Shown: piece by piece, positions 21,481 to 31,202 of the stretch
Numbering within the stretch: the first letter of the stretch is position 1
Layout of the letters: each line of letters opens with the position of its first letter
NCBI GenBank assembly: GCA_021789435.1
Contig: JAJYJO010000003.1
Coordinates: forward strand, 1-64,000
Reading direction: 5' to 3'
Length of the DNA stretch: 64,000 bases
DNA from: Chloroflexota bacterium
GTDB taxonomy: Bacteria > Chloroflexota > Limnocylindria > Limnocylindrales > CSP1-4
Translations under genes and position numbers: made by a program
The notes under the pieces: model-generated
The model's database searches: none
Told to the model about the DNA's origin: nothing
The model's input: the letters and a program-made list of their open reading frames with translations, nothing else

Positions 21481-23552
21481 GCGCCGGGAACGGCCGGCCG
21501 GCGGGCGCGGCCGCGGCTGGCGTCGCGAACGAGGCCGGGCGGCCCCGGATCGGGGTCTACGTCTGCCATTGCGGGACCAACATCGCCGGCACGGTCGACG
21601 TGGCGGAGGTCCGCCGCTGGGCCGAGGAGCGGCTCGCCGACCGGGGCGTGGTCGTCGCCCGCGACTACAAGTTCATGTGCTCGAGCCTGGGCCAGGAACT
21701 GATCGAGAAGGATGTCGCCGAACTGGGCCTGGACCGCGTCGTCGTGGCGGCCTGCTCGCCGCACATGCACGAGGCGACCTTCCGCGGCGCCTGCGCCCGG
21801 GCCGGCCTGAATCCCTACCTCTGTGAGCTCGTCTCGATCCGCGAGCAGGACTCCTGGGTCCACACGGACGGAGTCGCGGCGACCGCGAAGGCCAGGGCGA
21901 TCCTGTCGGGCGGCGTCGAGCGCGTCCGCCACCACGAGCCCTTGGAGCCGCTCCGAGTCCACATCAACCCGGCCACCCTGGTCGTCGGCGGGGGCATCGC
22001 GGGCATCCAGACCGCCCTGGAGATCGCCGACGCCGGCTTCCCCGTCTACCTCGTCGAACGCGAACCGTCGATCGGCGGCCACATGGCCCAGTTCGACAAG
22101 ACCTTCCCGACGCTGGATTGCTCCGCCTGCATCCTGACGCCACGGATGTATTCCGCCGGCTCCCACCCGAACGTCAGGCTCCTGACCTGGTCCGAGGTGA
22201 TCAACGTCGAGGGCTTCGTCGGCAGCTTCAAGGTCACGGTCCTGAGGAAGGCTCGCTACATCGACACCGACCTCTGCACGGGCTGCGGGATCTGCCAGGA
22301 AAAGTGCCCCAGGAAGATCCTCGACGTGGTCTACGAGGCGGGCCTCGGCTACCGCAAGGGCGTCTACACCCCCTTCCCCCAGGCCGTCCCGAAGTACCCG
22401 GTGATCGACCGCGCGAACTGCACCTTCTTCGACAACGGCAAGTGCAAGGCCTGCGAGAAGTTCTGCCCCACCGGGGCGATCGATTTCGAGCAGCAGGACG
22501 AGATCGTGACCCTGGAGGTCGGCAACATCGTCCTGGCGACCGGCTACGAGCTCTTCGACCCGCGTCGGATCGCCCAGTACGGCTACGGCCGGCTGGCCAA
22601 TGTCTTCACCAGTTTGGAGTTCGAGCGTCTTTCCAACGCCGCCGGGCCGACCCAGGGGCGCGTCGTCCTCCGCGACGGCGTGACCGAGCCCAGGACCGTC
22701 GGGATCATCCACTGCGTCGGCAGCCGTGACCGCAACTTCAACAACTACTGCTCGGCCATCTGCTGCATGCAGAGCCTGAAGTTCGCCCACCTGGTCAAGG
22801 AGCACACCGGCGCCACCGTCTACGAGTTCTACATCGACATGCGGACGGCGGCCAAGGCCTACGACGAGTTCTATCAGCGCGTGCTCGAGGAGGGCACGAT
22901 CTTCGTCCGCGGCAAGGTCGCCGAAGTGACGGAGGTCGCCCGGACGCCGGAGGAGGAGGGCAAGCTCGTCCTCCAGGTGGAGGACACGCTGATCGGGCGG
23001 CAGCGCCGGATCCCGGTCGACATGGTCATCCTCTCGTGCGGCCTGGAACCGCGCCACGACACCAAGAAGGTCGCCCAGCTGTTCGGCATCTCCTGCAGCG
23101 CCGACGGCTGGCTCATCGAGAAGCACCCCAAGCTCGACCCGGTCGCCACCATGGAGGAAGGTGTCTTCATCGCGGGCTGCGTCAGCGGCCCCAAGGACAT
23201 CCCGACCTCGGTCGCCCAGGGGGCGGCGGCGGCGGCCCGGGTTCTCGGCCACATCCAGCAGGGCGAGCTGGCCCTGGAGCCGATCAAGGCTGCCGTCGAC
23301 CCGGATGTCTGCTCCGGCTGTCGCATCTGCAACGGCCTCTGCCCGTTCAACGCGATCACCTTCCGCGAGGACCGCATGGTCAGCGAGGTCAACCCGGCCC
23401 TCTGCCAGGGCTGTGGCACCTGCGTCGCGGCCTGCCCCGCCGGAGCCATGAGCGGCACGTGCTTCAGCGACGAGCAGATCCTGGCCCAGGTCGAGGGTCT
23501 GCTCCTGGCCAACCTGCAGGGGACCGCAGGGCGAGAGGCGGTGTCGGCGTGA
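21477..23552 (+). CDS. hdrA: heterodisulfide reductase subunit A-like (FAD + multiple 4Fe-4S)
   Basis: GVYVCHCGTNIAGTVDV, VVGGGIAGIQTALEIADAG, CTGCGICQEKCP, CSGCRICNGLCP, CQGCGTCVAACP. Confidence 0.93.
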   Translation: MSAGNGRPAGAAAAGVANEAGRPRIGVYVCHCGTNIAGTVDVAEVRRWAEERLADRGVVVARDYKFMCSSLGQELIEKDVAELGLDRVVVAACSPHMHEATFRGACARAGLNPYLCELVSIREQDSWVHTDGVAATAKARAILSGGVERVRHHEPLEPLRVHINPATLVVGGGIAGIQTALEIADAGFPVYLVEREPSIGGHMAQFDKTFPTLDCSACILTPRMYSAGSHPNVRLLTWSEVINVEGFVGSFKVTVLRKARYIDTDLCTGCGICQEKCPRKILDVVYEAGLGYRKGVYTPFPQAVPKYPVIDRANCTFFDNGKCKACEKFCPTGAIDFEQQDEIVTLEVGNIVLATGYELFDPRRIAQYGYGRLANVFTSLEFERLSNAAGPTQGRVVLRDGVTEPRTVGIIHCVGSRDRNFNNYCSAICCMQSLKFAHLVKEHTGATVYEFYIDMRTAAKAYDEFYQRVLEEGTIFVRGKVAEVTEVARTPEEEGKLVLQVEDTLIGRQRRIPVDMVILSCGLEPRHDTKKVAQLFGISCSADGWLIEKHPKLDPVATMEEGVFIAGCVSGPKDIPTSVAQGAAAAARVLGHIQQGELALEPIKAAVDPDVCSGCRICNGLCPFNAITFREDRMVSEVNPALCQGCGTCVAACPAGAMSGTCFSDEQILAQVEGLLLANLQGTAGREAVSA

Positions 23553-24106
23553 GCGGCGAGCAGGTGGCGAGCGAGCCGTTCGAACCGGTGGTGATCGGCT
23601 TCACCTGCAACTGGTGCAGCTACCGCGCCGCCGACCTGGCCGGCACCGCCCGCATCAAGTACGCCCCCAACGTCCGGCTGATCCGCCTCATGTGCTCCGG
23701 TCGCCTGGACCCCACCTTCATCCTGGACGCCCTGGCACGCGGTGCCGACGGCGTCCTGATCAGCGGCTGCCACCCGGGCGAGTGCCATTACGTCGACCAG
23801 AACCTGAACACCCTCCGCCGCTTCCGCATGCTGGAACGGATCCTGCCGGCGCTGGGGATCGAACCGCAGCGGGTCCAGCTCGTCTGGGCCAGCGCCGCAG
23901 AGGGGACGCAACTGGCCCACGAGATCGACCGGATGGTCGAGGAGGTCCGGGGGCTGGGGCCGCTCGACTGGCCCGCCCGGATGGCCGCTGCCGGCGGGCG
24001 CACCGGCCCCGGCGTCTCACCCGTCGGCTGGCCAGCGGGCAGCCGCGGCGAGCCAGAGCCCGGCGCGATCAAGGGCGCGACGGAGCCGCCGGGAGTCCAC
24101 GCATGA
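23549..24106 (+). CDS. mvhD: MvhD-like electron-transfer subunit
   Basis: GFTCNWCSYRAADLAGTARIKYAPNVRLIRLMCSGRLDPTFILDAL, GCHPGECHY. Confidence 0.9.
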   Translation: MSGEQVASEPFEPVVIGFTCNWCSYRAADLAGTARIKYAPNVRLIRLMCSGRLDPTFILDALARGADGVLISGCHPGECHYVDQNLNTLRRFRMLERILPALGIEPQRVQLVWASAAEGTQLAHEIDRMVEEVRGLGPLDWPARMAAAGGRTGPGVSPVGWPAGSRGEPEPGAIKGATEPPGVHA

Positions 24107-25116
24107 GCGGCGAGGCCAGGCCAACGTTCGCCATGTACGGGGCAGGGTCCTGCGGCGGCTGCGACATCGCCGTCCTGAACGTCCACGAGAAGATCCTCGA
24201 GATCGGCGCGGCCTTCGAGGTCGTCCTCTGGCCGGTGGTCATGGACGCGAAGTACCGCGACCTGGAGGCGCGGCCAGACTCCTCGATCGACCTGACCCTC
24301 TTCAGCGGCGGGATCCGGACGGACGAGAACGCAGACCTGGCCCGCCTGCTGCGGCGCAAGACGAAGCTGCTCGTGGCCTTCGGCTCGTGTGCGGGCGAGG
24401 GCTGCATCCCCGGCCTCGCCAACCTGACCCCGCCGGCGGAGATCCTGGACACCGTCTACGAGACGGTCTCCACGGAGAACCCCGACCATCTCCGGCCGGG
24501 CACACAGCCGAACCCGGGCGGGCCGGGTCAACTGGCCGGCTTCGCAGCGGTGCTGCGGACGCTCGACCAGGTGGTCGACGTCGACTACTTCGTGCCGGGC
24601 TGTCCGCCCGAATCGCCCCGCATCGCCGAAGTCCTGGACCTCGCCCTCGCCGCCCTGCGCGGCGGCGAGGACCTGCCGCCCCGCGGCGCGGTCCTGGGGG
24701 CCGGTGAGTCGACGGTCTGCGACGAGTGCGCCCGGACGCGGAACGTCAAGCAGATCGCCGGCTTCCGCCGCATCCAGGAGATCGACCACCTGGATCCGAC
24801 CCTCTGCCTGCTGGAGCAGGGCATCCCGTGCAACGGCGCGGCGACCGCCAGCGGCTGCGGCGCGCTCTGCCCGACGGCGGGCGCGCAGTGCGTCGGCTGC
24901 TACGGACCTGTGGCCGGGGCCATCGACGGGGGAGCCCGTCTCATGTCTGCCTTCGCCTCGGTCGCGCAGGCCAGGACGGCCGAGGAGATGGACCGGATCC
25001 TCGACGGCCTCGTCGACCCGATCGGCCAGTTCTACCGCTTCGGCCTGGCGAAGTCGCTGCTGCGGGCAAGCCGCTCGGCCTGGGCGGCCGCCGGCGGGGA
25101 GTGGGGACGGCGATGA
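24103..25116 (+). CDS. mvhG: [NiFe] hydrogenase small subunit (MvhG-like, group 3c)
   Basis: GSCGGCDIAVLN, GSCAGEGCIPGLAN, VPGCPPESPRI, QCVGCYGP. Confidence 0.88.
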   Translation: MSGEARPTFAMYGAGSCGGCDIAVLNVHEKILEIGAAFEVVLWPVVMDAKYRDLEARPDSSIDLTLFSGGIRTDENADLARLLRRKTKLLVAFGSCAGEGCIPGLANLTPPAEILDTVYETVSTENPDHLRPGTQPNPGGPGQLAGFAAVLRTLDQVVDVDYFVPGCPPESPRIAEVLDLALAALRGGEDLPPRGAVLGAGESTVCDECARTRNVKQIAGFRRIQEIDHLDPTLCLLEQGIPCNGAATASGCGALCPTAGAQCVGCYGPVAGAIDGGARLMSAFASVAQARTAEEMDRILDGLVDPIGQFYRFGLAKSLLRASRSAWAAAGGEWGRR

Positions 25117-26612
25117 GCGTCATCACCATCGATCCCGTCACCCGCCTCGAGGGGCATGGCCGGATCGAGATCCGGCTCGACGAGGCTGGGGCGGTGCGCG
25201 ATGCCTGGCTCCAGGTCCCGGAGCTGCGCGGCTTCGAGCGCTTCTGCCTGGGCCGGCCTGTCGAGGAGATGCCCATCCTGACGAACCGGATCTGCGGCGT
25301 CTGCCCAGAGGCGCATCACATCGCCTCGGCCAAGGCGGCCGATGCCGTCTACGGAGTGGAGCCACCTCGCCCGGCCCGCCTGCTGCGCGAGCTCCTCTAC
25401 AGCGCCTTCTTCTTCGCGGACCACACCACCCACTTCTACGCCCTCGGCGGGCCGGACCTGCTCGTCGGGCCGGACGCCCCGGTCGCCGAGCGCAACCTGC
25501 TCGGCGTCGTCCACAGGCTGGGGCTGGAGATCGGCGGCAACGTCATCCAGGCGCGCAAGTCCGGCCACGCGGTGGTCGCCATCATCGGCGGCCGGGCGGT
25601 CCACCCCTGCACGGCCGTGCCGGGCGGCCAGACCAAGGGCATCGGGGAGAAGGAACGGGCCGAGATCGAGCGGATCGGCCGCTGGGCGGTCGAGTTCGCC
25701 CAGGGATCGCTCAGGCTCTTCGACGAGCTCGTGCTCGGCGATCCCGCCTATCGAGCGCTCCTTGAGGGCGAGACGTACGCCGACCGGACCTACTACCTGG
25801 GGCTTGTCGACGAGCAGAACCGGGTGGCCTTCTACGACGGGTCGGCCAGCGTCGTGGCGCCCGACGGCGAGCGGATCGGGAGCTACACCGCTCCCGAGTA
25901 CACGGACTGGATCGCCGAGCGAGTCGAGCCGTGGACCTACCTCAAGTTCCCCTACCTGCGGAAGGTCGGCTGGAAGGGCCTGGTCGGCGGCAAGGACTCC
26001 GGCGTCTATTGCGTCGGCCCGCTGGCCCGGCTCAACGCCGCCGACGGGATGGCCACGTCGCTCGCCCAGGCGGAGTACGAGCGGTTCTACGCCACCCTCG
26101 GGCCCGACGGGGGAAGTGCGGCCGCCCCCGGCCGCCGGCGCCGGCCGGTCCACAACCGGCTCGCCATGCACTGGGCCCGGCTCATCGAGCTGCTCTACGC
26201 CGCGGAGCGGATGGTGGAGCTGGCGACGGACCCGGGGATCACGTCCCAGGACGTCCGGCGCGTGCCGGACCGGCCTCCTTCGGAGGGCGTCGGCATGGTG
26301 GAGGCGCCCCGCGGAACGCTCGTCCACCACTACCGGACCGACGCGCGGGGCGTGCTGACCGCGGTCAACCTGCTGGTCGGGACGACCAACAACTACGCGC
26401 CCATCAGCATGTCCGTGGCGAGGGTCGCCCGGGACCTGATCCGGCCGGGCGCCGAAGTGGGCGAGAGCCTGCTCAACCGGATCGAGATGGCCTTCCGCGC
26501 CTACGATCCCTGCTTCGGCTGCGCCACCCACGCCCTGCCCGGCCAGATGCCGCTCGAGGTGACGATCCGCGACGCCGGCGGTGAGGTCGTCCAGACCGTG
26601 CGCCGGGATTGA
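25113..26612 (+). CDS. mvhA: [NiFe] hydrogenase large subunit (MvhA-like, group 3c)
   Basis: RICGVCPEAHH (L1) and DPCFGCATHA (L2) with C-terminal extension. Confidence 0.92.
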   Translation: MSVITIDPVTRLEGHGRIEIRLDEAGAVRDAWLQVPELRGFERFCLGRPVEEMPILTNRICGVCPEAHHIASAKAADAVYGVEPPRPARLLRELLYSAFFFADHTTHFYALGGPDLLVGPDAPVAERNLLGVVHRLGLEIGGNVIQARKSGHAVVAIIGGRAVHPCTAVPGGQTKGIGEKERAEIERIGRWAVEFAQGSLRLFDELVLGDPAYRALLEGETYADRTYYLGLVDEQNRVAFYDGSASVVAPDGERIGSYTAPEYTDWIAERVEPWTYLKFPYLRKVGWKGLVGGKDSGVYCVGPLARLNAADGMATSLAQAEYERFYATLGPDGGSAAAPGRRRRPVHNRLAMHWARLIELLYAAERMVELATDPGITSQDVRRVPDRPPSEGVGMVEAPRGTLVHHYRTDARGVLTAVNLLVGTTNNYAPISMSVARVARDLIRPGAEVGESLLNRIEMAFRAYDPCFGCATHALPGQMPLEVTIRDAGGEVVQTVRRD

Positions 26613-26626
26613 GGAAGACGGCAACC

Positions 26627-27169
26627 ATGGAGACGGCGGCGAAACAGCCGGCCCGCCGGCACGGCGCCCCGGATGAGAGACAGGGGGATCCGGGTGAGGC
26701 GGCGATCGTGCTGGGGCTCGGCAACCCCTGCCTTGGCGACGACGGCGTGGGCTGGCGGGTCGCCGAGCTGCTGCGCGATCGGCTGGCGGCGCGGCAGGAG
26801 CCCGGTGGCGGGGCGGTGGAGGTCGACTGTCTGGCGGTCGGCGGGCTGCGCCTGATGGAGCGGCTGGTCGGCTATCGGCGCGCGGTGCTGATCGACGCCA
26901 TCGCGACCGGTCGGCAGCCTGCCGGCACGGTCGCCGCTCGGACGCTCGCGTCGGTCGCCGGGATCTCGACCCACCTCGGCTCCAGCCACGACGCCAGCCT
27001 GGCGGTGGCGCTCGCGGTGGGCGAAGCGTACGGCGCCGCGCTCCCCGACGAGGTCCTGCTGGTCACCGTCGAGGCCGGCCCGAGCTTCGAGTTCGGCGAG
27101 ACGCTCAGCCCGCCGGTCGCCGCGGCCGTCCCGCGGGCGGCGGAGCGAGTGCTGGAGCTGCTCTCATGA
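26627..27169 (+). CDS. hydrogenase maturation protease
   Basis: IVLGLGNPCLGDDGVGWRVAELL; conserved location after large subunit. Confidence 0.87.
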   Translation: METAAKQPARRHGAPDERQGDPGEAAIVLGLGNPCLGDDGVGWRVAELLRDRLAARQEPGGGAVEVDCLAVGGLRLMERLVGYRRAVLIDAIATGRQPAGTVAARTLASVAGISTHLGSSHDASLAVALAVGEAYGAALPDEVLLVTVEAGPSFEFGETLSPPVAAAVPRAAERVLELLS

Positions 27170-27176
27170 GCCCGCC

Positions 27177-27452
27177 ATGCACGAGCTAGGCCTCGTCGAA
27201 CGCCTGCTGGAGGTGGCCCTCGAGCATGCCGCGCAGGCCGGGAGCGGCCCCATCCGATCCCTGGAGCTGGCCGTCGGGCGCGAGTCGGGTGTCTCGCCGG
27301 ACGCCATCCGCTTCTACTGGCCGCAGGTCAGCGACGGGACCCGGGCCGAGGGCGCCCGGTTGCGGTTCCGACGCGTTCCGGGCAGCGCGGTCGGCCTGAG
27401 ATCGCTCGAGTTGGCGGACGGGGAGGCAGCCGGAGGAGGGAGAAGAGGCTGA
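27177..27452 (+). CDS. HypA-like protein lacking zinc-binding domain
   Basis: MHELGLVERLLEVALEHA ... LELAVGRESGVSPDAIRFYWPQVSDGTRAEGARLRFRRVP then no Cys residues. Confidence 0.7.
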   Translation: MHELGLVERLLEVALEHAAQAGSGPIRSLELAVGRESGVSPDAIRFYWPQVSDGTRAEGARLRFRRVPGSAVGLRSLELADGEAAGGGRRG

Positions 27453-27575
27453 TCGGCACTGTCGAAGGCCGCCGACAGGGAACACGCTCCGGCCGGCAAG
27501 GACCGCACACGCGGGTGCCGGCCAACCACGGGAGGATCCGCCGCCGATCGGCGGCCGTCTCGACGGGAGGCAGCA

Positions 27576-27986
27576 ATGGGCCAGCCGTTCATCGTCCAGC
27601 TCGCGAACCGGCCGGGCGAGCTCGGCCACCTGACCCGGGCCCTGGCAGCCCGCGGCATCGACATCAAGTACATCTCCGGCAGCGGCGCCGGTGACCTGGC
27701 CTGCGCCGTGCTGACCACCGACGACGACGGCGCGACGGCGGACGTCCTGCGCAGCATGGGTGCCTCGTTCGTCACGGGCTCGACCCTCATGGTCGAGATC
27801 GAGGACGTGCCGGGCGCGCTCGCGCGCCTGACCACCAGGCTGGGCGAGGCAGGCGTCAACATCGAGGGCTTCTGCATCGTCGGCCATCGCAACTCCCGGG
27901 CGGAGGTCGCCCTGGCCGTCGACGACGAGGTACGAGCCCGCGAGGTCCTGGGCCTGCCGACGGTCTACCCCGTCAGCGTCGGCTGA
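27576..27986 (+). CDS. tandem ACT-domain protein
   Basis: VQLANRPGELGHLTRALAARGIDIKYI; VEIEDVPGALARLTTRLGEAGVNIEGF. Confidence 0.85.
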   Translation: MGQPFIVQLANRPGELGHLTRALAARGIDIKYISGSGAGDLACAVLTTDDDGATADVLRSMGASFVTGSTLMVEIEDVPGALARLTTRLGEAGVNIEGFCIVGHRNSRAEVALAVDDEVRAREVLGLPTVYPVSVG

Positions 27987-27995
27987 GAGCGGCCG

Positions 27996-28595
27996 CTACT
28001 CCGCCGGGCGGCGGATCAGCCGGCCCCGGCGCGAGATCGCCCGCGTCGCCAGCGCCGCGACACCCATCGCGATCAGGGCGCGCTCGGCCGGCGGCAGCGG
28101 CCGGACCGCGGAGAGGAACTGGTCGGCCCGGGAACGGTCGACCACGCGCAGCAGGGCGCGGCCGCGCTGGGTGAGGCGCAGGGCCCTCGCCCGGCGGTCT
28201 TCCGCCTCCGGCCGGCGCTCCACCAGGCGGCGCCGGACGAGCCCTTCGACCAGCCGCGACGTCGCCGAGGGCGAGCGCCCCAGGGCGTCGGCGAGGTCCG
28301 TGACGGTCGTCGTCCCGGCGTCAGCGAGCACGTAGAGCGCCGCCAGCTGCGTGAAGCCGAGCTTGAGCCGTCCGAGCTGCGAAGCGAAGCCGATCACCAG
28401 TTCGCGCCAGAGGGCGCGGCCCATCGCCACCCTCTCCGAGAGCTGGCGGGGGTTCTGCGTCCGGATGCCGGCCGCCACGACCGGCGCCGACAGGTCGGCC
28501 TCGAACATGCGGGCGATGGCGCGCCGTGGCGCCGCCGGCCGGGCCGGGCGGAGCGGGACGGTCGGCCGACGGCGGGCGGTTTGATCCTCGGACAT
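27996..28595 (-). CDS. MarR family transcriptional regulator
   Basis: FTQLAALYVLADAGTTTVTDLADALGRSPSATSRLVEGLVRRRLVERRPEAEDRRARALRLTQRG. Confidence 0.88.
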   Translation of the reverse strand: MSEDQTARRRPTVPLRPARPAAPRRAIARMFEADLSAPVVAAGIRTQNPRQLSERVAMGRALWRELVIGFASQLGRLKLGFTQLAALYVLADAGTTTVTDLADALGRSPSATSRLVEGLVRRRLVERRPEAEDRRARALRLTQRGRALLRVVDRSRADQFLSAVRPLPPAERALIAMGVAALATRAISRRGRLIRRPAE

Positions 28596-28734
28596 CGGAT
28601 CCAGCGTAGCCCGCGTGCGCGGTTCGGTGCAAGTCTGCACGCATCCCACGAGTGGCAGGCCGGCCGGGCGATAGGCTGGGCTATGCCCGGCGGAGGCACC
28701 CGCTTCTCCCCGGCGGATCGAGCGCAGGAGGGAC

Positions 28735-29727
28735 ATGGGCCGGATCGCCTTCATCTTCCCCGGCCAGGGCTCACAGGCCGTCGGCATGGCTGCCGCGGTC
28801 GCTGCCGCCTCACCGGTCGCGGCGGCCGTCTTCGCCGAGGCCGACAGGGCGCTCGGCGAACCGCTCAGCCGGCTCGCCTGGGAAGGGCCGGCGGACGAGC
28901 TCGACCGCACGGAGAACGCCCAGCCGGCCCTGGTCGCGGCGTCCATCGCCATCCTCGCCGCCCTGCGGGAACGCTGGGCGGCCGAAGGACTGCCCGAGCC
29001 GGAACCGGCCTTCGCGGCCGGCCATTCGATGGGCCAGTACTCCGCCCTCGTGGCGGCCGGCTCGCTCGACCTGGCCGACGCCGTGCGGCTGGTCCGTGAG
29101 CGCGGGCGACGGATGCAGGCCTCCGGCGGACTTCGGCCGGGGGGAATGGCGGCCATCCTGGGCCTCGACGAGGCACGGCTCCCCGAACTCGTCGAGCGTG
29201 CCTCCGCCCACGGCGTCTTCGCGGTCGCCAACCGCAACGCCCCCGGCCAGATCGTGGTCAGCGGCGAGCGGCCGGCCATCGAGGCGGCCCGGGAGATCGG
29301 CCGCGAGCTGGGGGCGCGCCGCGTCGTCGTCCTGCCGGTCTCGGTCGCGGCCCACTCGGCGCTGATGGCGGAGGCGGCCGACGGGATGGCCCACGTCCTG
29401 GACCGGGTGCCCTTCGCCGATCCGCACCCGCCGCTGCTCGCCAACGCCGACGCGCGACCCCTGGCCGACGCGGCCGCCGCCCGGGCCGAGCTCGTCGAGC
29501 ACCTGACCCGCGGCGTCGACTGGGTGGCGGTCGTGCAGCGGATGACCGATGAAGGTGTCGACACCTTCATCGAGATCGGACCGGGCAAGGTCCTGGCCGG
29601 CCTCGTCAAGCGGATCGCCCCGGCCGCCACGGTCCTGGCGACCGACGACCCGAGCGCCGAGGGCGGGCTCGCCCTGCCCGACCTGCGCCCCCGCGTTCTC
29701 GTCACCCATCCATCCAGGCCCGACTGA
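28735..29727 (+). CDS. fabD: malonyl-CoA:ACP transacylase
   Basis: IAFIFPGQGSQAVGM, AGHSMGQYSALVAAG. Confidence 0.93.
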   Translation: MGRIAFIFPGQGSQAVGMAAAVAAASPVAAAVFAEADRALGEPLSRLAWEGPADELDRTENAQPALVAASIAILAALRERWAAEGLPEPEPAFAAGHSMGQYSALVAAGSLDLADAVRLVRERGRRMQASGGLRPGGMAAILGLDEARLPELVERASAHGVFAVANRNAPGQIVVSGERPAIEAAREIGRELGARRVVVLPVSVAAHSALMAEAADGMAHVLDRVPFADPHPPLLANADARPLADAAAARAELVEHLTRGVDWVAVVQRMTDEGVDTFIEIGPGKVLAGLVKRIAPAATVLATDDPSAEGGLALPDLRPRVLVTHPSRPD

Positions 29728-29774
29728 ACCGGCCCTGCCCGGAATCCCACTGCCGTCCCAGGAGAACCGAACCC

Positions 29775-31037
29775 GTGCGAACCCCCGACTACAACCGCCG
29801 CGTCGTCGTCACCGGCATGGGCGTCATCAGCCCCGTCGGCAACGACATCGAGACCGCCTGGGACAACCTGGTCAACGGGCGGTCCGGGCTCGGCGAGCTG
29901 ACCCGCTTCGACGCCTCCGCCTACCAGCACCACTTCGCGGGGGAAGTCCACGACTTCGACGCCGCAACGTGGATGAACCCCAAGGACGCCCGCCGCAGCG
30001 ACATCAGCGTCCACTACGGCGTCGCCGCGGCGAAGCAGGCGCTGGCCGACTCCGGATTCGAGATCACCGACGAGAACCGCTACGACGCCGGGGTGGTCTT
30101 CGGCTGCGGCGGCGGCGGCCAGCAGCTCTTCATCCAGAACCTCAACGCATGGCACGAGCGCGGCATCAAGGGGGTCAGCCCCTTCTTCATCGCCAACGGC
30201 CTGGTGGACTCGCCGTCGGGACAGATCGCCATCGAGACGGGCGCCAAGGGCCACAACTGCGCGGTCGTGACCGCCTGTTCGACCGGGACCCACAACATCG
30301 CGGAGGCGGCCGAGGCGATCCGGCGCGGCGACTGCACGATGGTCATCTCCGGTTCCACCGAGGCACCGCTCTTCGAGCTGGTCCACATCGGGTTCACCAA
30401 CATGCGGGGCCTCGGGGCACCCCGCCCCGGCTTCCCGGTCCCGGACGTCTGCCGCCCCTTCGACCGGACGCGCGACGGCTTCGTCCTGGGTGAGGGTGCC
30501 GCGTCGCTGATCCTGGAGGACCTTGAGCTCGCCAAGGCCCGCGGCGCCCGGATCTACGCCGAGGTCGTGGGCTACGGCTCGGCCGCGGACGGGTTCGACA
30601 TGATCGCCCCGGCGGAGGGCGGCGAGGGCTCGGCGCGGGCCATGAAGATGGCCCTGGAGCGCCGCGGGGTGCCGGCCGACGAGATCGACGTGATCAATCC
30701 CCACGGGACCTCGACGCCGCTCGGCGACAAGCGCGAGGCGGAGGCGATCTGGAGCGTCTTCGGCGACCGGACGAAGGAGATCGCCATCTCGGCCACGAAG
30801 TCGATGACCGGCCACATGATGGGCGCGGCCGGCGCCTTCGAGGCCTTCGCCTCGGTCATGTCGATCCACCATGGCTGCATCCCGCCGACGCTCAACTACC
30901 TGGAGCCGGACCCGGAGTGCGATCTGTGGGTCGTCCGTGAGCCGATCGCCAAGCGGGTCCGCTACGCGCTCTCCAACAACATCGGCCTGGGCGGCCACAA
31001 TGGGGCGATCATCTTCCGCCGCTACGACGGCGACTGA
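29775..31037 (+). CDS. fabF: beta-ketoacyl-ACP synthase II
   Basis: VVVTGMGVISPVGND, TACSTGTHNIAEA, NPHGTSTPLGD, SMTGHMMGAAGA. Confidence 0.88.
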   Translation: MRTPDYNRRVVVTGMGVISPVGNDIETAWDNLVNGRSGLGELTRFDASAYQHHFAGEVHDFDAATWMNPKDARRSDISVHYGVAAAKQALADSGFEITDENRYDAGVVFGCGGGGQQLFIQNLNAWHERGIKGVSPFFIANGLVDSPSGQIAIETGAKGHNCAVVTACSTGTHNIAEAAEAIRRGDCTMVISGSTEAPLFELVHIGFTNMRGLGAPRPGFPVPDVCRPFDRTRDGFVLGEGAASLILEDLELAKARGARIYAEVVGYGSAADGFDMIAPAEGGEGSARAMKMALERRGVPADEIDVINPHGTSTPLGDKREAEAIWSVFGDRTKEIAISATKSMTGHMMGAAGAFEAFASVMSIHHGCIPPTLNYLEPDPECDLWVVREPIAKRVRYALSNNIGLGGHNGAIIFRRYDGD

Positions 31038-31202
31038 GCGACCGGCCGCGTCCCGACGGAACCCGGGGGGAGCGCGCCTCCGCCACACGTCCCCACCGGT
31101 TCCCGGCCGCTACAATCGCCCGAGAGCGAAGCGCAGGCCCGGACCGTCACCCCCGACGGCCGGCCGCCCTCACCCGGAACCCTGTCCGTCGAGGAGACGC
31201 CC

